From NCBI RefSeq assembly GCF_000176035.2, contig NC_015675.1, forward strand, positions 496,001 to 560,000: a stretch of DNA of 64,000 bases, read 5' to 3'. The notes beneath the pieces are model-generated. The model did not search any database. It was not told the DNA's origin and worked only from the letters and a program-made list of their open reading frames with translations. Shown here in pieces: positions 19,414 through 27,049 of the stretch (position 1 is the stretch's first letter; each line of letters opens with the position of its first letter). The stretch comes from Mesorhizobium opportunistum WSM2075. Lineage in GTDB: Bacteria; Pseudomonadota; Alphaproteobacteria; Rhizobiales; Rhizobiaceae. The position numbers were made by a program, and so were the translations under genes.

Positions 19414-20205
19414 ATGGGCGAGGACAGGTTTGGGTACATCGCGTTTGGCAAGGATGAGCTTTATGCTCGGGGCGCGCTCTTCAGCGCTCTTCGACTGCAG
19501 CACTATTGCCCGGGCGCCAAGATTACCGTCCTGACCGACAGGCCGTCCGTTTTCGACGGCTACTCCATCGAAACCATCGAACTCACCCCCGACACAAAAG
19601 CCGAGATGTCTTTTGGCAACCGGTATCTATTTGGCATCAAGGCAGCCGGCATTATCGAGATGTTGAGGCGATGCGAACGCCTGTTCTTCATGGATACGGA
19701 CATGTATCCGACCGGCGATATCTCGCATTGCTTCGATGGCATTTCCTCATCGCTTTCAACCATGAGAAAATGCGAAGGAACGCCCAAGCCTGCCTACCGC
19801 GAAATCGAAGACAAGGGATTTCTGCTCGGAAACCACAGGCTGACCGGGCGCGAGCCTATGTGGAACAGCGGCGTCCTGGGCGTTCACAACGCCAACATAC
19901 CGGCGCTGACCGAGGCCTACCATGCCATGGAACAAATGATCGGCGTCGTGAGAGCCCATACCACGGAACAATTCTGTATCGGCGTGGCGCTGTCAAACGA
20001 CGGGCGGAAAATCCGCCGACACCGGCTGCCTATCCGCAATTACAACACCCGGGGAAGAAAGCTATTCGCCCGAAGGCGGATCGACGCTTTCTTCGAGGCC
20101 AATGGCAATCTCGACGCCGCACAACTGCGCAAGCAGGCGGCCGCATACAGAGTCTGGCGGGGGCCGCTGGACCTCTTGCTGCAAAGAGGCATCTGGCATT
20201 TCTGA
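19414..20205 (+). CDS. GT-A-type glycosyltransferase-like protein
   Basis: A 263-residue protein of uncertain function. YIAFGKDELYARGALFSALR resembles the start of glycosyltransferase family 8-like proteins; LFFMDTDMYPTGDI (about 88-101) carries a DXD-type metal motif, and WNSGVLGVH a second conserved element. These point to a nucleotide-sugar transferase fold without identifying a substrate. Codon use is looser and GC lower than in the neighbours (many AGG, GGA and ATA codons), which suggests later acquisition. It has no evident role in inositol use and probably interrupts the island. Confidence 0.6.
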   Translation: MGEDRFGYIAFGKDELYARGALFSALRLQHYCPGAKITVLTDRPSVFDGYSIETIELTPDTKAEMSFGNRYLFGIKAAGIIEMLRRCERLFFMDTDMYPTGDISHCFDGISSSLSTMRKCEGTPKPAYREIEDKGFLLGNHRLTGREPMWNSGVLGVHNANIPALTEAYHAMEQMIGVVRAHTTEQFCIGVALSNDGRKIRRHRLPIRNYNTRGRKLFARRRIDAFFEANGNLDAAQLRKQAAAYRVWRGPLDLLLQRGIWHF

Positions 20206-20243
20206 ACGCTGGCCCAACGGCAAGCTTCCCTCAAAACGCTCAT

Positions 20244-20282
20244 GCCTACTCGCTGGCCTACTCACTGGCCTACTCGCTGGCC
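20244..20282. repeat. 12-bp tandem repeat, three copies
   Basis: Three copies of GCCTACTCGCTG (the middle copy has one change, CTCACTG), followed by a partial GCC. The unit keeps codon frame but no supported gene covers it. It may be a slippage-prone tract. Confidence 0.75.
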
Positions 20283-20413
20283 GCAGCCGAGCGTCCGGCT
20301 AATCCGCATCGCCGACGTAATCGGCGTTCGCTCTCCGCCGGCTCATCACGGCCTGTGCGCCTCGACCTCAAAATCGCGCATCCGGTTTTGGAATGGCCCT
20401 TGACGCCCTGATG

Positions 20414-20436
20414 TGAAATGGAATAAATATTTCACT
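20414..20436. promoter_or_regulatory. Imperfect IolR-type operator upstream of the ABC operon
   Basis: GTGAAAT (20414-20420) and ATTTCAC (20430-20436) are perfect inverted arms. Within them is GGAA-TAAATA-TTTC (20421-20434), one base away from the GGAA-N6-TTCC motif reported for RpiR-type IolR regulators of rhizobia. The same variant occurs before iolC at 31044. Binding is inferred. Confidence 0.45.
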
Positions 20437-20620
20437 AGCTGTGTATTTTGGTTCTTTCGTTCCGGTCTGATTATCTGTTTCAAACAGGCGGTTTGGCGTT
20501 CCAGCCGATGCAGGAAACGTCGCGCGGATCGAGACGACATCAGGGAGAGATTCCCCGGGGAGATCGGGGATTCCGGATAGATCGGTGCAACCGGACACCA
20601 AAAGTGGAGGAGAGATTACA

Positions 20621-21562
20621 ATGAAGAAACTGCTTTTGGGCGTCGCCTTCGCGGCGCTGATGAGTTCATCGGCTTTTGCCGCCAAGATCGGCGTGTCGAT
20701 GGCCAAGTTCGACGACAATTTCCTGACCGTGCTGCGCAACGGCATGATCGAGCAGGCCAAGGGCATGAGCGGCGTCGAACTGCAGGTCGAAGACGCGCAG
20801 AACGACGTTGCCAAGCAGCTCGACCAGATCAAGAACTTCGCGGCTTCGGGCGTCGACGCCATCATCGTCAATCCGGTCGACACCTCGGCCACGCAGGCCA
20901 TGTCGGACGCCGCCGCGGCCGCCAAGATCCCGCTGGTCTACGTCAACCGGGAGCCGGTCAATGTGAACACGCTGCCGGACAACCAGGCCTTCGTCGCCTC
21001 GAACGAGGCCGATTCCGGCACGCTCGAAACCAAGGAAGTCTGCCGCCTGTTCAAGGAAGCCGGCAAGAAGGAAGCCAATGTCTATGTCATCATGGGCGAG
21101 CTTTCCAACCAGGCCGCCGTGCAGCGCACCAAAGACATCGAAGAGGTCATCGCCACGCCGGACTGCAGCTTCATCAAGATCATCGACAAACAGACGTCGA
21201 ACTGGAACCGCGACGAAGCGCAGAACCTGATGACCAACTGGCTGTCGACCGGCAAGCCGTTCGACGGCGTCATCGCCAACAATGACGAAAGCGCCATCGG
21301 CGCCATCCAGGCGATGAAGGCCGCCAACATCGACATGAAGTCGGTCGTTGTCGGAGGCGTCGATGCCACCCAGGATGCGCTGGCGGCCATGCAGGCCGGC
21401 GACCTTGACGCAACCGTGTTCCAGGATGCTGCCGGCCAGGGCGCCGGTGCGCTGGATGCGGCACTGAAGCTCGCCAAGGGCGAGAAGGTCGAGCACAAGG
21501 TCTACGTGCCCTTCCAGCTGGTGACGCCGGCCAACATCGACAAGTTCCTGAAGAAGAACTGA
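20621..21562 (+). CDS. Sugar/cyclitol ABC transporter substrate-binding protein (IbpA/MocB-like)
   Basis: Periplasmic binding protein of 313 residues with a signal peptide ending at SSAFA (residue 20). KIGVSMAKFDDNF opens a type I sugar-binding fold (Peripla_BP_4), and VNPVDTSATQAM, NNDESAIGA and VVVGGVDATQDAL are ribose/inositol-binding-protein-like stretches. It resembles the inositol-binding IbpA and rhizopine-binding MocB group. The ATG at 20621 follows GTGGAGGAGAG. A permease and an ATPase follow, then an IolG-type dehydrogenase, which supports inositol or a methylated/aminated inositol as ligand. Confidence 0.82.
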   Translation: MKKLLLGVAFAALMSSSAFAAKIGVSMAKFDDNFLTVLRNGMIEQAKGMSGVELQVEDAQNDVAKQLDQIKNFAASGVDAIIVNPVDTSATQAMSDAAAAAKIPLVYVNREPVNVNTLPDNQAFVASNEADSGTLETKEVCRLFKEAGKKEANVYVIMGELSNQAAVQRTKDIEEVIATPDCSFIKIIDKQTSNWNRDEAQNLMTNWLSTGKPFDGVIANNDESAIGAIQAMKAANIDMKSVVVGGVDATQDALAAMQAGDLDATVFQDAAGQGAGALDAALKLAKGEKVEHKVYVPFQLVTPANIDKFLKKN

Positions 21563-21576
21563 GCAACGGATCCACG

Positions 21577-21609
21577 GAGCGGCGCTCTCGCGCAAAGACA
21601 GCGCCGCTC
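21577..21609 (+). terminator. Hairpin after the binding-protein gene
   Basis: A perfect 10-bp stem, GAGCGGCGCT (21577-21586) with AGCGCCGCTC (21600-21609), lies between the binding protein and the permease. It has no T-run, so it is more likely an mRNA-stabilising or attenuating hairpin than a full terminator. Similar hairpins follow other binding-protein genes in this window. Confidence 0.55.
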
Positions 21610-21667
21610 CTCTTCCCCCGGCGCCTTCGGGTGCCGAGGACGACCGTGGCTGATGGAGGATAGAAGA

Positions 21668-22744
21668 TTGGCACAGACATCTCACGGCGTCGGCGGGGTC
21701 AGCTATGACGCGAAGAAGCGCAACTGGCCGGCCGAATTCAACGTCTTCCTGGCGCTCGTCATCCTGGTCGTCATCTTCGAACTGATCGGCCGTATCTTTC
21801 TCGGCGACAGTTTCCTGTTCAACACCCGCAGCGACGTCGGCGGTCTCTTCAACGAGGCACGCCTGCAGATCATCATCCTGCAGGTGTCGATCGTCGGCAT
21901 CATCGCCATCGGCGTGACGCAAGTGATCATCACCGGCGGCATCGACCTGTCCTCGGGCTCGATCGTCGGCGCGACCGCCATGATCGCCATGAGCTTCGCC
22001 CAGGTGGCGACCGTCAACGGCAACCCCAACCCCAAGGCGATGTTTTTGGCGCAAGGCTGGACCGACCTGCCGGTCATCGTGCCGGTGCTGGTGGCGATCG
22101 GCTGCGGCCTGTTCGCCGGCCTGGTCAACGGCGCACTGATCGCCTACACGCGCATTCCGCCGTTCATCGCCACGCTCGGCATGATGGTCACCGCGCGCGG
22201 CATCGCCAAATGGTGGTCCAAGGGCCAGCCGATCTCGTTTCCCACCGAAAGTTTCGCGGCGATCGGCAAGGGCTTGATGCCGGTCATCATCTTCCTGTCG
22301 CTGGCCATCCTGTTCCAGCTGATCATGACCTACACCAGGTATGGCAAGCATTGTTACGCGATCGGTTCCAACGAGGACGCCGCGCGCATGTCCGGCATCA
22401 AGATCGCCAACCACAAGATCCTGGTCTACGTCATCGCCGGCATTCTCGCCGCGCTCGCCGCCGTGGTGCTCTCTTCCAAGAACCTCACCGCGCAGTCCGG
22501 CATGGGCGTGATGTACGAGCTCGACGCCATCGCCATGGCGGTCATCGGCGGCGTCTCGCTGTCGGGCGGCCGCGGCTCGATCATCGGCACGGTGATCGGC
22601 TCGCTGATCTTCGGCGTCATCATCTCCGGCTTCACCTTCCTGCGCCTCGACGCCTATTACCAGGAGATGGTCAAGGGCGTGATCATCGTCGGCGCCGTCG
22701 TTCTCGACCAATGGCGCCAGCGTATGCGGGCATTGAGGGCTTGA
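21668..22744 (+). CDS. Sugar ABC transporter permease
   Basis: Inner-membrane permease of the ribose/inositol (RbsC) family, 358 residues, with about nine to ten membrane segments and family stretches such as ITGGIDLSSGSIVG and IGGVSLSGGRGS. I start it at the TTG at 21668 because GGAGGA (21655-21660) is seven bases upstream; an in-frame ATG at 21653 has only a distant purine-rich site. It is the second gene of the inositol-type operon and ends two bases before the ATPase gene. Confidence 0.88.
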   Translation: MAQTSHGVGGVSYDAKKRNWPAEFNVFLALVILVVIFELIGRIFLGDSFLFNTRSDVGGLFNEARLQIIILQVSIVGIIAIGVTQVIITGGIDLSSGSIVGATAMIAMSFAQVATVNGNPNPKAMFLAQGWTDLPVIVPVLVAIGCGLFAGLVNGALIAYTRIPPFIATLGMMVTARGIAKWWSKGQPISFPTESFAAIGKGLMPVIIFLSLAILFQLIMTYTRYGKHCYAIGSNEDAARMSGIKIANHKILVYVIAGILAALAAVVLSSKNLTAQSGMGVMYELDAIAMAVIGGVSLSGGRGSIIGTVIGSLIFGVIISGFTFLRLDAYYQEMVKGVIIVGAVVLDQWRQRMRALRA

Positions 22745-22746
22745 TC

Positions 22747-23529
22747 ATGCCAGATATCTCCACGACAGACATCGTCCTGAAGACCGAAAACCTGACCAAG
22801 CGCTATGGCGGCGTGCATGCGCTGGAAGGCGCCAATTTCGAGCTGCGCAAAGGCGAGCATGTCGCCATCATGGGTGACAACGGCGCCGGCAAGTCGACCT
22901 TCGTGCGCCAGATCACCGCCGTCGAACAGCGCACCAGCGGCCAGGTCTGGTTCGACGGCAAGGAAGTGAATTTTGCCGGGCCGATCGAGGCTCGCACGGC
23001 GGGCATCGAGACCGTGTTCCAGAACCTGGCGCTGGCCGACGACCTCGACGTGCCGTCGAACCTGTTCCTCGGCCGCGAAAAGGTGCTGTTCAATCTCGGC
23101 CCGTTCTCGATCCTCGACCGCAAATACATGCGCAAGGCGACCGAAGCTGCGCTGATCCGCACCGCCGTAAAGATCCCCAATCTGTCCAACACCATCCGCC
23201 ATATGTCGGGCGGCCAGCGGCAATGCGTGGCGATCGCCCGGACCGCGACCTTCGCCTCGAAGCTGATCATCATGGACGAGCCGACGGCGGCGCTCGGCGT
23301 GCAGGAGACCGCACAGGTCGAAAACATCATCCGCACGCTGAAGGACAATGGCGAGCCGCTGATCCTGATCAGCCACAACATGCGCCAGGTGTTCGACCTC
23401 TGCGACCGCATCGTCGTCTTCCGGCGCGGCCGCATCGTCGCCAATCTGCGCAAGGAGAACACGGACGGGCAGGACATCGTCTCCTACATCACCGGGGCCA
23501 AGACCGGAGAGGCGGAACTCGCGGCCTAA
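22747..23529 (+). CDS. Sugar ABC transporter ATP-binding protein, single domain
   Basis: ATPase of 260 residues that powers import with the preceding permease. Walker A is GDNGAGKST (about 43-51), the signature is MSGGQRQ and Walker B LIIMDEPTAAL. Unlike RbsA-type proteins with two fused ATPase domains it has one, as in FrcA-like systems. The start ATG at 22747 comes two bases after the permease stop; an open frame further upstream only overlaps the permease gene. Confidence 0.92.
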   Translation: MPDISTTDIVLKTENLTKRYGGVHALEGANFELRKGEHVAIMGDNGAGKSTFVRQITAVEQRTSGQVWFDGKEVNFAGPIEARTAGIETVFQNLALADDLDVPSNLFLGREKVLFNLGPFSILDRKYMRKATEAALIRTAVKIPNLSNTIRHMSGGQRQCVAIARTATFASKLIIMDEPTAALGVQETAQVENIIRTLKDNGEPLILISHNMRQVFDLCDRIVVFRRGRIVANLRKENTDGQDIVSYITGAKTGEAELAA

Positions 23530-23582
23530 AACAGGGCGATCACCCGGTTCCGGGACGATCCGCGGCGCTCGGAAACAACTTG

Positions 23583-23607
23583 CCACCTTTTCCCGACGGG
23601 AAGGTGG
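23583..23607 (+). repeat. Short intergenic hairpin
   Basis: CCACCTT-TTCCCG and CGGGA-AGGTGG can pair around the centre of this 25-base element between the ATPase and iolG-type genes. There is no T-run. It resembles the arm of a larger dispersed palindrome, such as that at 28540-28687, rather than a terminator. Confidence 0.4.
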
Positions 23608-23650
23608 AGACACAATTCTCTCGAACCCCATCCCCCTAGAGGAAATATCC

Positions 23651-24646
23651 ATGACTGTTCGTTTCGCTCTCCTCGGTGCCGGCCGCATCGGCAAGGTCCA
23701 CGCGCGCGCCGTCGGCTCCAACCCGCAGGCCAAACTGGTGGCCGTCGCCGATGCCTTCGAGAAGGCGGCGACCGAGCTGGCGAGCGCCTACGGCGCCGAG
23801 GTACGCAGCATCGATGCGATCGAGAAAGCCGGGGATATCGACGCCGTCGTCATCTGCACGCCGACCGACACCCATGCCGATCTGATCGAGCGCTTCGCCA
23901 AGGCCGGCAAGGCGATCTTCTGCGAAAAGCCGATCGACCTCGACGTCAAGCGCGTCGAGAAGTGCCTGGCCGTGGTCGATAAGGCCAAGGCGACGCTGAT
24001 GGTCGGCTTCAACCGGCGTTTCGACCCGCATTTCGCGGCCGTGCGCAAGGCGATCGACGATGGCGCCGTCGGCACCGTCGAGATGGTCACCATCACCTCG
24101 CGCGATCCGGGCGCGCCGCCGATCGATTACATCAAGCGCTCGGGTGGCATTTTTCGCGACATGACCATCCATGATTTCGACATGGCGCGCTTCCTGCTCG
24201 GCGAGGAACCGGTGGCGGTCAGCGCGCATGCCTCGGTGCTAGTGGACAAGAAGATCGGCGAGGCCGGCGATTTCGACTCGGTCAGCGTCATCCTCGAAAC
24301 CGCGTCAGGCAAGCAGGCCGTCATCTCCAACTCGCGCCGCGCCACCTATGGCTACGACCAGCGCATCGAGGTGCATGGCTCGAAAGGCATGGTGGCCGCC
24401 GAGAACCAGCGGCCGGTGTCGATCGAAGTCGCCAACGACAAGGGCTATACCCGCCCGCCGCTGCACGACTTCTTCATGACCCGCTATCTCGACGCCTATG
24501 CCATCGAGATTGCCGCGTTCATTGCCGCCGCGACCTCGGGCAAGAAGGCGTCGCCGAGCGGTGCGGACGGGCTGGTGGCGCTGAAGCTCGCCGATGCGGC
24601 GCTGAAGTCGGCGACATCAGGCAAGACCGTTCGCCTCGACAAGTAA
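23651..24646 (+). CDS. iolG: Inositol 2-dehydrogenase (IolG/IdhA)
   Basis: Oxidises myo-inositol to scyllo-inosose (2-keto-myo-inositol) with NAD+, the first step of inositol catabolism; IdhA is also needed for rhizopine use in Sinorhizobium. It is 331 residues of the Gfo/Idh/MocA family. The Rossmann motif is GAGRIG (9-14), EKP at 92-94 carries the catalytic Lys, GFNRRFDP is typical of IolG, and DMTIHDFDMARF carries the Asp/His active-site pair. It follows the ABC operon by 121 bases and precedes an SDR gene by 31. Confidence 0.92.
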   Translation: MTVRFALLGAGRIGKVHARAVGSNPQAKLVAVADAFEKAATELASAYGAEVRSIDAIEKAGDIDAVVICTPTDTHADLIERFAKAGKAIFCEKPIDLDVKRVEKCLAVVDKAKATLMVGFNRRFDPHFAAVRKAIDDGAVGTVEMVTITSRDPGAPPIDYIKRSGGIFRDMTIHDFDMARFLLGEEPVAVSAHASVLVDKKIGEAGDFDSVSVILETASGKQAVISNSRRATYGYDQRIEVHGSKGMVAAENQRPVSIEVANDKGYTRPPLHDFFMTRYLDAYAIEIAAFIAAATSGKKASPSGADGLVALKLADAALKSATSGKTVRLDK

Positions 24647-24677
24647 GAACCCGGACCCAAGCCACAGGAGCAAAGCG

Positions 24678-25472
24678 ATGAGCGCATCAGCCGATCGCAA
24701 TTCGAACACACGCGCCATCGTCACCGGCGGGGCGCAAGGCATCGGCTTTGCCGTCGCCACGGCACTGGCCGACGAAGGCTGCCGGGCGCTGGCGCTCATC
24801 GGCCGCTCGCAGGAGAAGGGCGACAAGGCGGTCGCCGCGCTCAAGAAGTCCGGCGTCGACGCGATCTTCATCAGCGCCGACGTTTCTGATGTGGCCGACT
24901 GCAAGCGCGCGGTCGCCGCCGCGCTCTCGCATTTCGGCACCATCAACGCACTGGTCAACGCCGCCGCCACTTCCGCACGGGGCTCGCTGGTCGAAACCTC
25001 GGAAGAGCTGTTCGACACGATCTTCGACACCAATGTGCGCGGCCCGTTTTTCCTGATGCAGGGCGTGGTGGCGCATCTCCTGGAGAAGAAGGCGCCTGGC
25101 TCGATCGTCAACGTGCTGTCGATGTCGGCGCATACCGGCCAGTCGTTCCTGACGCCCTATTCGACCAGCAAGGGCGCGCTGATGACGCTGACCAAGAACG
25201 TCGCCAACGCCTATCGCTTCAACCGCATCCGCTGCAACGCCGTGCTGCCCGGCTGGATGGACACCGAGGGCGAGGACATCGTGCAGAAGAAATGGCACGA
25301 CGCGCCGGATGATTGGCTGGCGAAGGCCGAAGCTACGCAGCCGATGGGCCAGCTGGTGAAGCCCGACCAGCTTGCCCGTCTGGTCAGCTACATGGTCAGC
25401 CCGCAGTCGGGTGTCATGACCGGCTCGCTGGTCGATTACGACCAGAGCGTCGCGGGGGCGTCGCCGGAGTAA
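24678..25472 (+). CDS. SDR family oxidoreductase
   Basis: A 264-residue NAD(P)-dependent short-chain dehydrogenase. The cofactor loop is TGGAQGIG (about 16-23), NAAATSA replaces the usual NNAG region, and the active site is Ser in NVLSMSAHTG with YSTSKGA (Tyr-X3-Lys). It lies 31 bases after iolG, so it is probably co-transcribed and acts on a cyclitol or a derived keto sugar; the exact substrate is unknown. Confidence 0.85.
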   Translation: MSASADRNSNTRAIVTGGAQGIGFAVATALADEGCRALALIGRSQEKGDKAVAALKKSGVDAIFISADVSDVADCKRAVAAALSHFGTINALVNAAATSARGSLVETSEELFDTIFDTNVRGPFFLMQGVVAHLLEKKAPGSIVNVLSMSAHTGQSFLTPYSTSKGALMTLTKNVANAYRFNRIRCNAVLPGWMDTEGEDIVQKKWHDAPDDWLAKAEATQPMGQLVKPDQLARLVSYMVSPQSGVMTGSLVDYDQSVAGASPE

Positions 25473-25499
25473 CGAGCCAGCGCCGCGGCCGGCCCCCTT

Positions 25500-25674
25500 T
25501 CTCCCGTCACTATACGGGGAGAAATGCCCGGCAGGGCAATGAGGGGCAGCGCCGACTTTGATAGTTACATGGTTCGATTGAAGCCGGTGCTTTTCGCCCC
25601 CGTCCTATCCGTTGACGCACGCGCCGCCCCTCACCTGCCTGCCGGCATCCTCTCCCCGTATAGTGACGGGGAGA
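25500..25674. repeat. Long imperfect palindrome, family D
   Basis: The left arm begins TCTCCCGTCACTATACGGGG (25500) and the right arm ends CCCCGTATAGTGACGGGGAG (to 25673). Inner segments around TGCCCGGCAGG and CCTGCCTGCCGGCA are also inverted. This 175-bp element sits between the SDR gene and the aroG leader. It is a dispersed-repeat type common in rhizobia and may end the inositol transcript. Confidence 0.7.
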
Positions 25675-25742
25675 GGGGCGCTCTCGCCAGCGATTTCGCC
25701 AACTCATCTACGGCACGTGACAAACGCCTCCGCTTCGACTAT

Positions 25743-25823
25743 ATGAGCCGCATGATCCACCTGACCGCCACCTATTGGTACTTTAGCAGCTCGCTGGCGG
25801 CGGGAGGATTGCGCTCGATCTGA
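25743..25823 (+). CDS. Leader peptide of the DAHP synthase attenuator (Tyr-Trp-Tyr-Phe)
   Basis: A 26-codon open frame starting ATG AGC CGC and ending TGA at 25821-25823. Codons 11-14 (25773-25784) read Tyr-Trp-Tyr-Phe: four consecutive aromatic residues, all three end-products of the pathway begun by the downstream enzyme. Its coding region overlaps two of the four complementary RNA segments of the attenuator. It is too short for routine gene finding. The sequence shows the codons and segments; the regulatory role is inferred from how trp- and pheA-type leaders work. Confidence 0.8.
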   Translation: MSRMIHLTATYWYFSSSLAAGGLRSI

Positions 25824-25872
25824 AGATTGCAGCAACAACATCCGAACAGCCGCCAGACCTGGCGGCTTTTTT
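25765..25872 (+). promoter_or_regulatory. Transcription attenuator upstream of aroG
   Basis: Four segments are visible: 1, CCGCCA (25765-25770); 2, CTGGCGGC (25794-25801); 3, GCCGCCAG (25849-25856); 4, CTGGCGGC (25859-25866) followed by TTTTTT (25867-25872). Segments 3 and 4 form the terminator. Segments 2 and 3 pair perfectly over eight bases as an antiterminator, and 1 pairs with 2. A ribosome stalled at the Tyr-Trp-Tyr-Phe codons would cover segment 1 and free segment 2. Aromatic starvation should therefore allow read-through into aroG. Confidence 0.82.
25849..25872 (+). terminator. Rho-independent terminator of the aroG leader
   Basis: GCCGCCAG and CTGGCGGC form a GC-rich stem around a very tight loop (as a seven-pair stem, the loop is GACC), followed by six T residues. 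It lies 39 bases before the aroG start, so it must be controlled for the gene to be expressed. Confidence 0.88.
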
Positions 25873-25910
25873 GTATCAGCCGGCAGGTTCCCAAAAAGGA
25901 GCAGAAAGCC

Positions 25911-27002
25911 GTGTTGACCACCACAGACGACCTTCGGGTCAAGGAAATCCGAGAACTGAGCACACCCGACCAGGTGATGCGGGAGATCCCGCGCACGCTG
26001 ACGGCGACGCGCACCGTCAGCGCCTCACGCAACGCCATCCACGCCATCCTGAACGGGACCGACGACCGGCTGCTCGTCGTCGTCGGCCCCTGTTCGATCC
26101 ACGATCCGGTCGCTGCGGTCGACTATGCCAGCCGTCTGGCGGCGCTGCGCGAGGCCCTGTCCGACCGGTTGGAGATCGTCATGCGGGTCTATTTCGAAAA
26201 GCCGCGCACGACGGTCGGCTGGAAGGGCCTGATCAACGATCCCGACCTCGACGGCAGCTTCAACATCGACAAGGGGCTGCGGATGGCGCGCAATGTGCTT
26301 TCCGCCGTCAACAATCTCGGCCTGCCGGCGGCAACCGAATTCCTCGACATGACCACCCCGCAATACATTGCCGACCTCGTCGCCTGGGGCGCGATCGGCG
26401 CGCGCACGACCGAGAGCCAGATCCACCGCGAACTGGCATCGGGCCTCTCCTGCCCGGTCGGTTTCAAGAACGGCACCGACGGCAATCTCAGGATCGCCGC
26501 CGAGGCGGTGAAATCCGCCGCCCAGCCGCATCATTTCATGGCGGTGACCAAGGGCGGCCGCAGCGGCATCGCGACCACCACCGGCAATGAGGACTGCCAT
26601 GTCATCCTGCGCGGCGGTGTTCAGCCCAACTATGACGCGGTGAGCGTCGAGGCGGCTAGCGTGGAACTCGCCCGCATCGGCGTCGCACCCAGGCTGATGA
26701 TCGATGTCAGCCACGCCAACAGCTCGAAGAAGCCGGAGAACCAGCCCAAGGTGGCGGCCGACGTCGCGGGCCAGGTGGCGGCGGGTGACGAGCGCATCGT
26801 CGGCGTCATGATCGAGAGCAATCTCGTCGCCGGCCGCCAGGACGTGGTGGCAGGCAAGCCGCTCGTCTATGGCCAGAGCATCACCGATGGCTGCATCGAC
26901 TGGGCAACCACCGAGACCGTGCTGCACGGCCTTGCCGGTGCCGTCGAATGGCGCCGGTCGGCACGCCGCGCCATGATGGAGAGCCGGCCGGGCGCTGCTT
27001 GA
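25911..27002 (+). CDS. aroG: 3-deoxy-7-phosphoheptulonate synthase, class I (AroF/G/H type)
   Basis: Condenses erythrose 4-phosphate and phosphoenolpyruvate to DAHP, the first step of aromatic amino-acid synthesis. It is 363 residues. LLVVVGPCSIHDP (about 54-66), MRVYFEKPRTT and IDVSHANSSK are hallmark motifs of the class I (E. coli-type) enzyme. I start it at the GTG at 25911, with AAGGAG ten bases upstream; an open frame further upstream would run through the terminator hairpin. Most rhizobial DAHP synthases are class II, so a class I gene with its own attenuator is notable. Which amino acid feeds back on the enzyme cannot be read here. Confidence 0.93.
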   Translation: MLTTTDDLRVKEIRELSTPDQVMREIPRTLTATRTVSASRNAIHAILNGTDDRLLVVVGPCSIHDPVAAVDYASRLAALREALSDRLEIVMRVYFEKPRTTVGWKGLINDPDLDGSFNIDKGLRMARNVLSAVNNLGLPAATEFLDMTTPQYIADLVAWGAIGARTTESQIHRELASGLSCPVGFKNGTDGNLRIAAEAVKSAAQPHHFMAVTKGGRSGIATTTGNEDCHVILRGGVQPNYDAVSVEAASVELARIGVAPRLMIDVSHANSSKKPENQPKVAADVAGQVAAGDERIVGVMIESNLVAGRQDVVAGKPLVYGQSITDGCIDWATTETVLHGLAGAVEWRRSARRAMMESRPGAA

Positions 27003-27049
27003 TCTGGCCGGGCACAAGGCAGGGCGGCGGTTCCCGATTTAGCTGGGGA

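Larger units (their letters stand above)
20206..20620. other. Intergenic region before the inositol-type ABC operon
   Basis: This 415-base gap holds a 12-bp tandem repeat (20244-20282), an AT-rich promoter-like stretch from 20410 to 20480 with an imperfect IolR-type site, and a strong ribosome binding site (GTGGAGGAGAG) before the binding-protein gene. The part from 20290 to 20400 shows nothing I can name. Confidence 0.5.

Noticed and set aside
21653..21667. ATG at 21653 as the permease start
   Set aside because: The GGAGGA just after this ATG is ideally placed for the TTG at 21668, whereas the ATG has only a distant purine tract.
20666..22711. A 681-codon open frame on the minus strand
   Set aside because: It lies wholly over the binding-protein and permease genes. 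Its translation is Asp/Arg/His-rich with no family motif, the usual antisense shadow in GC-rich DNA.
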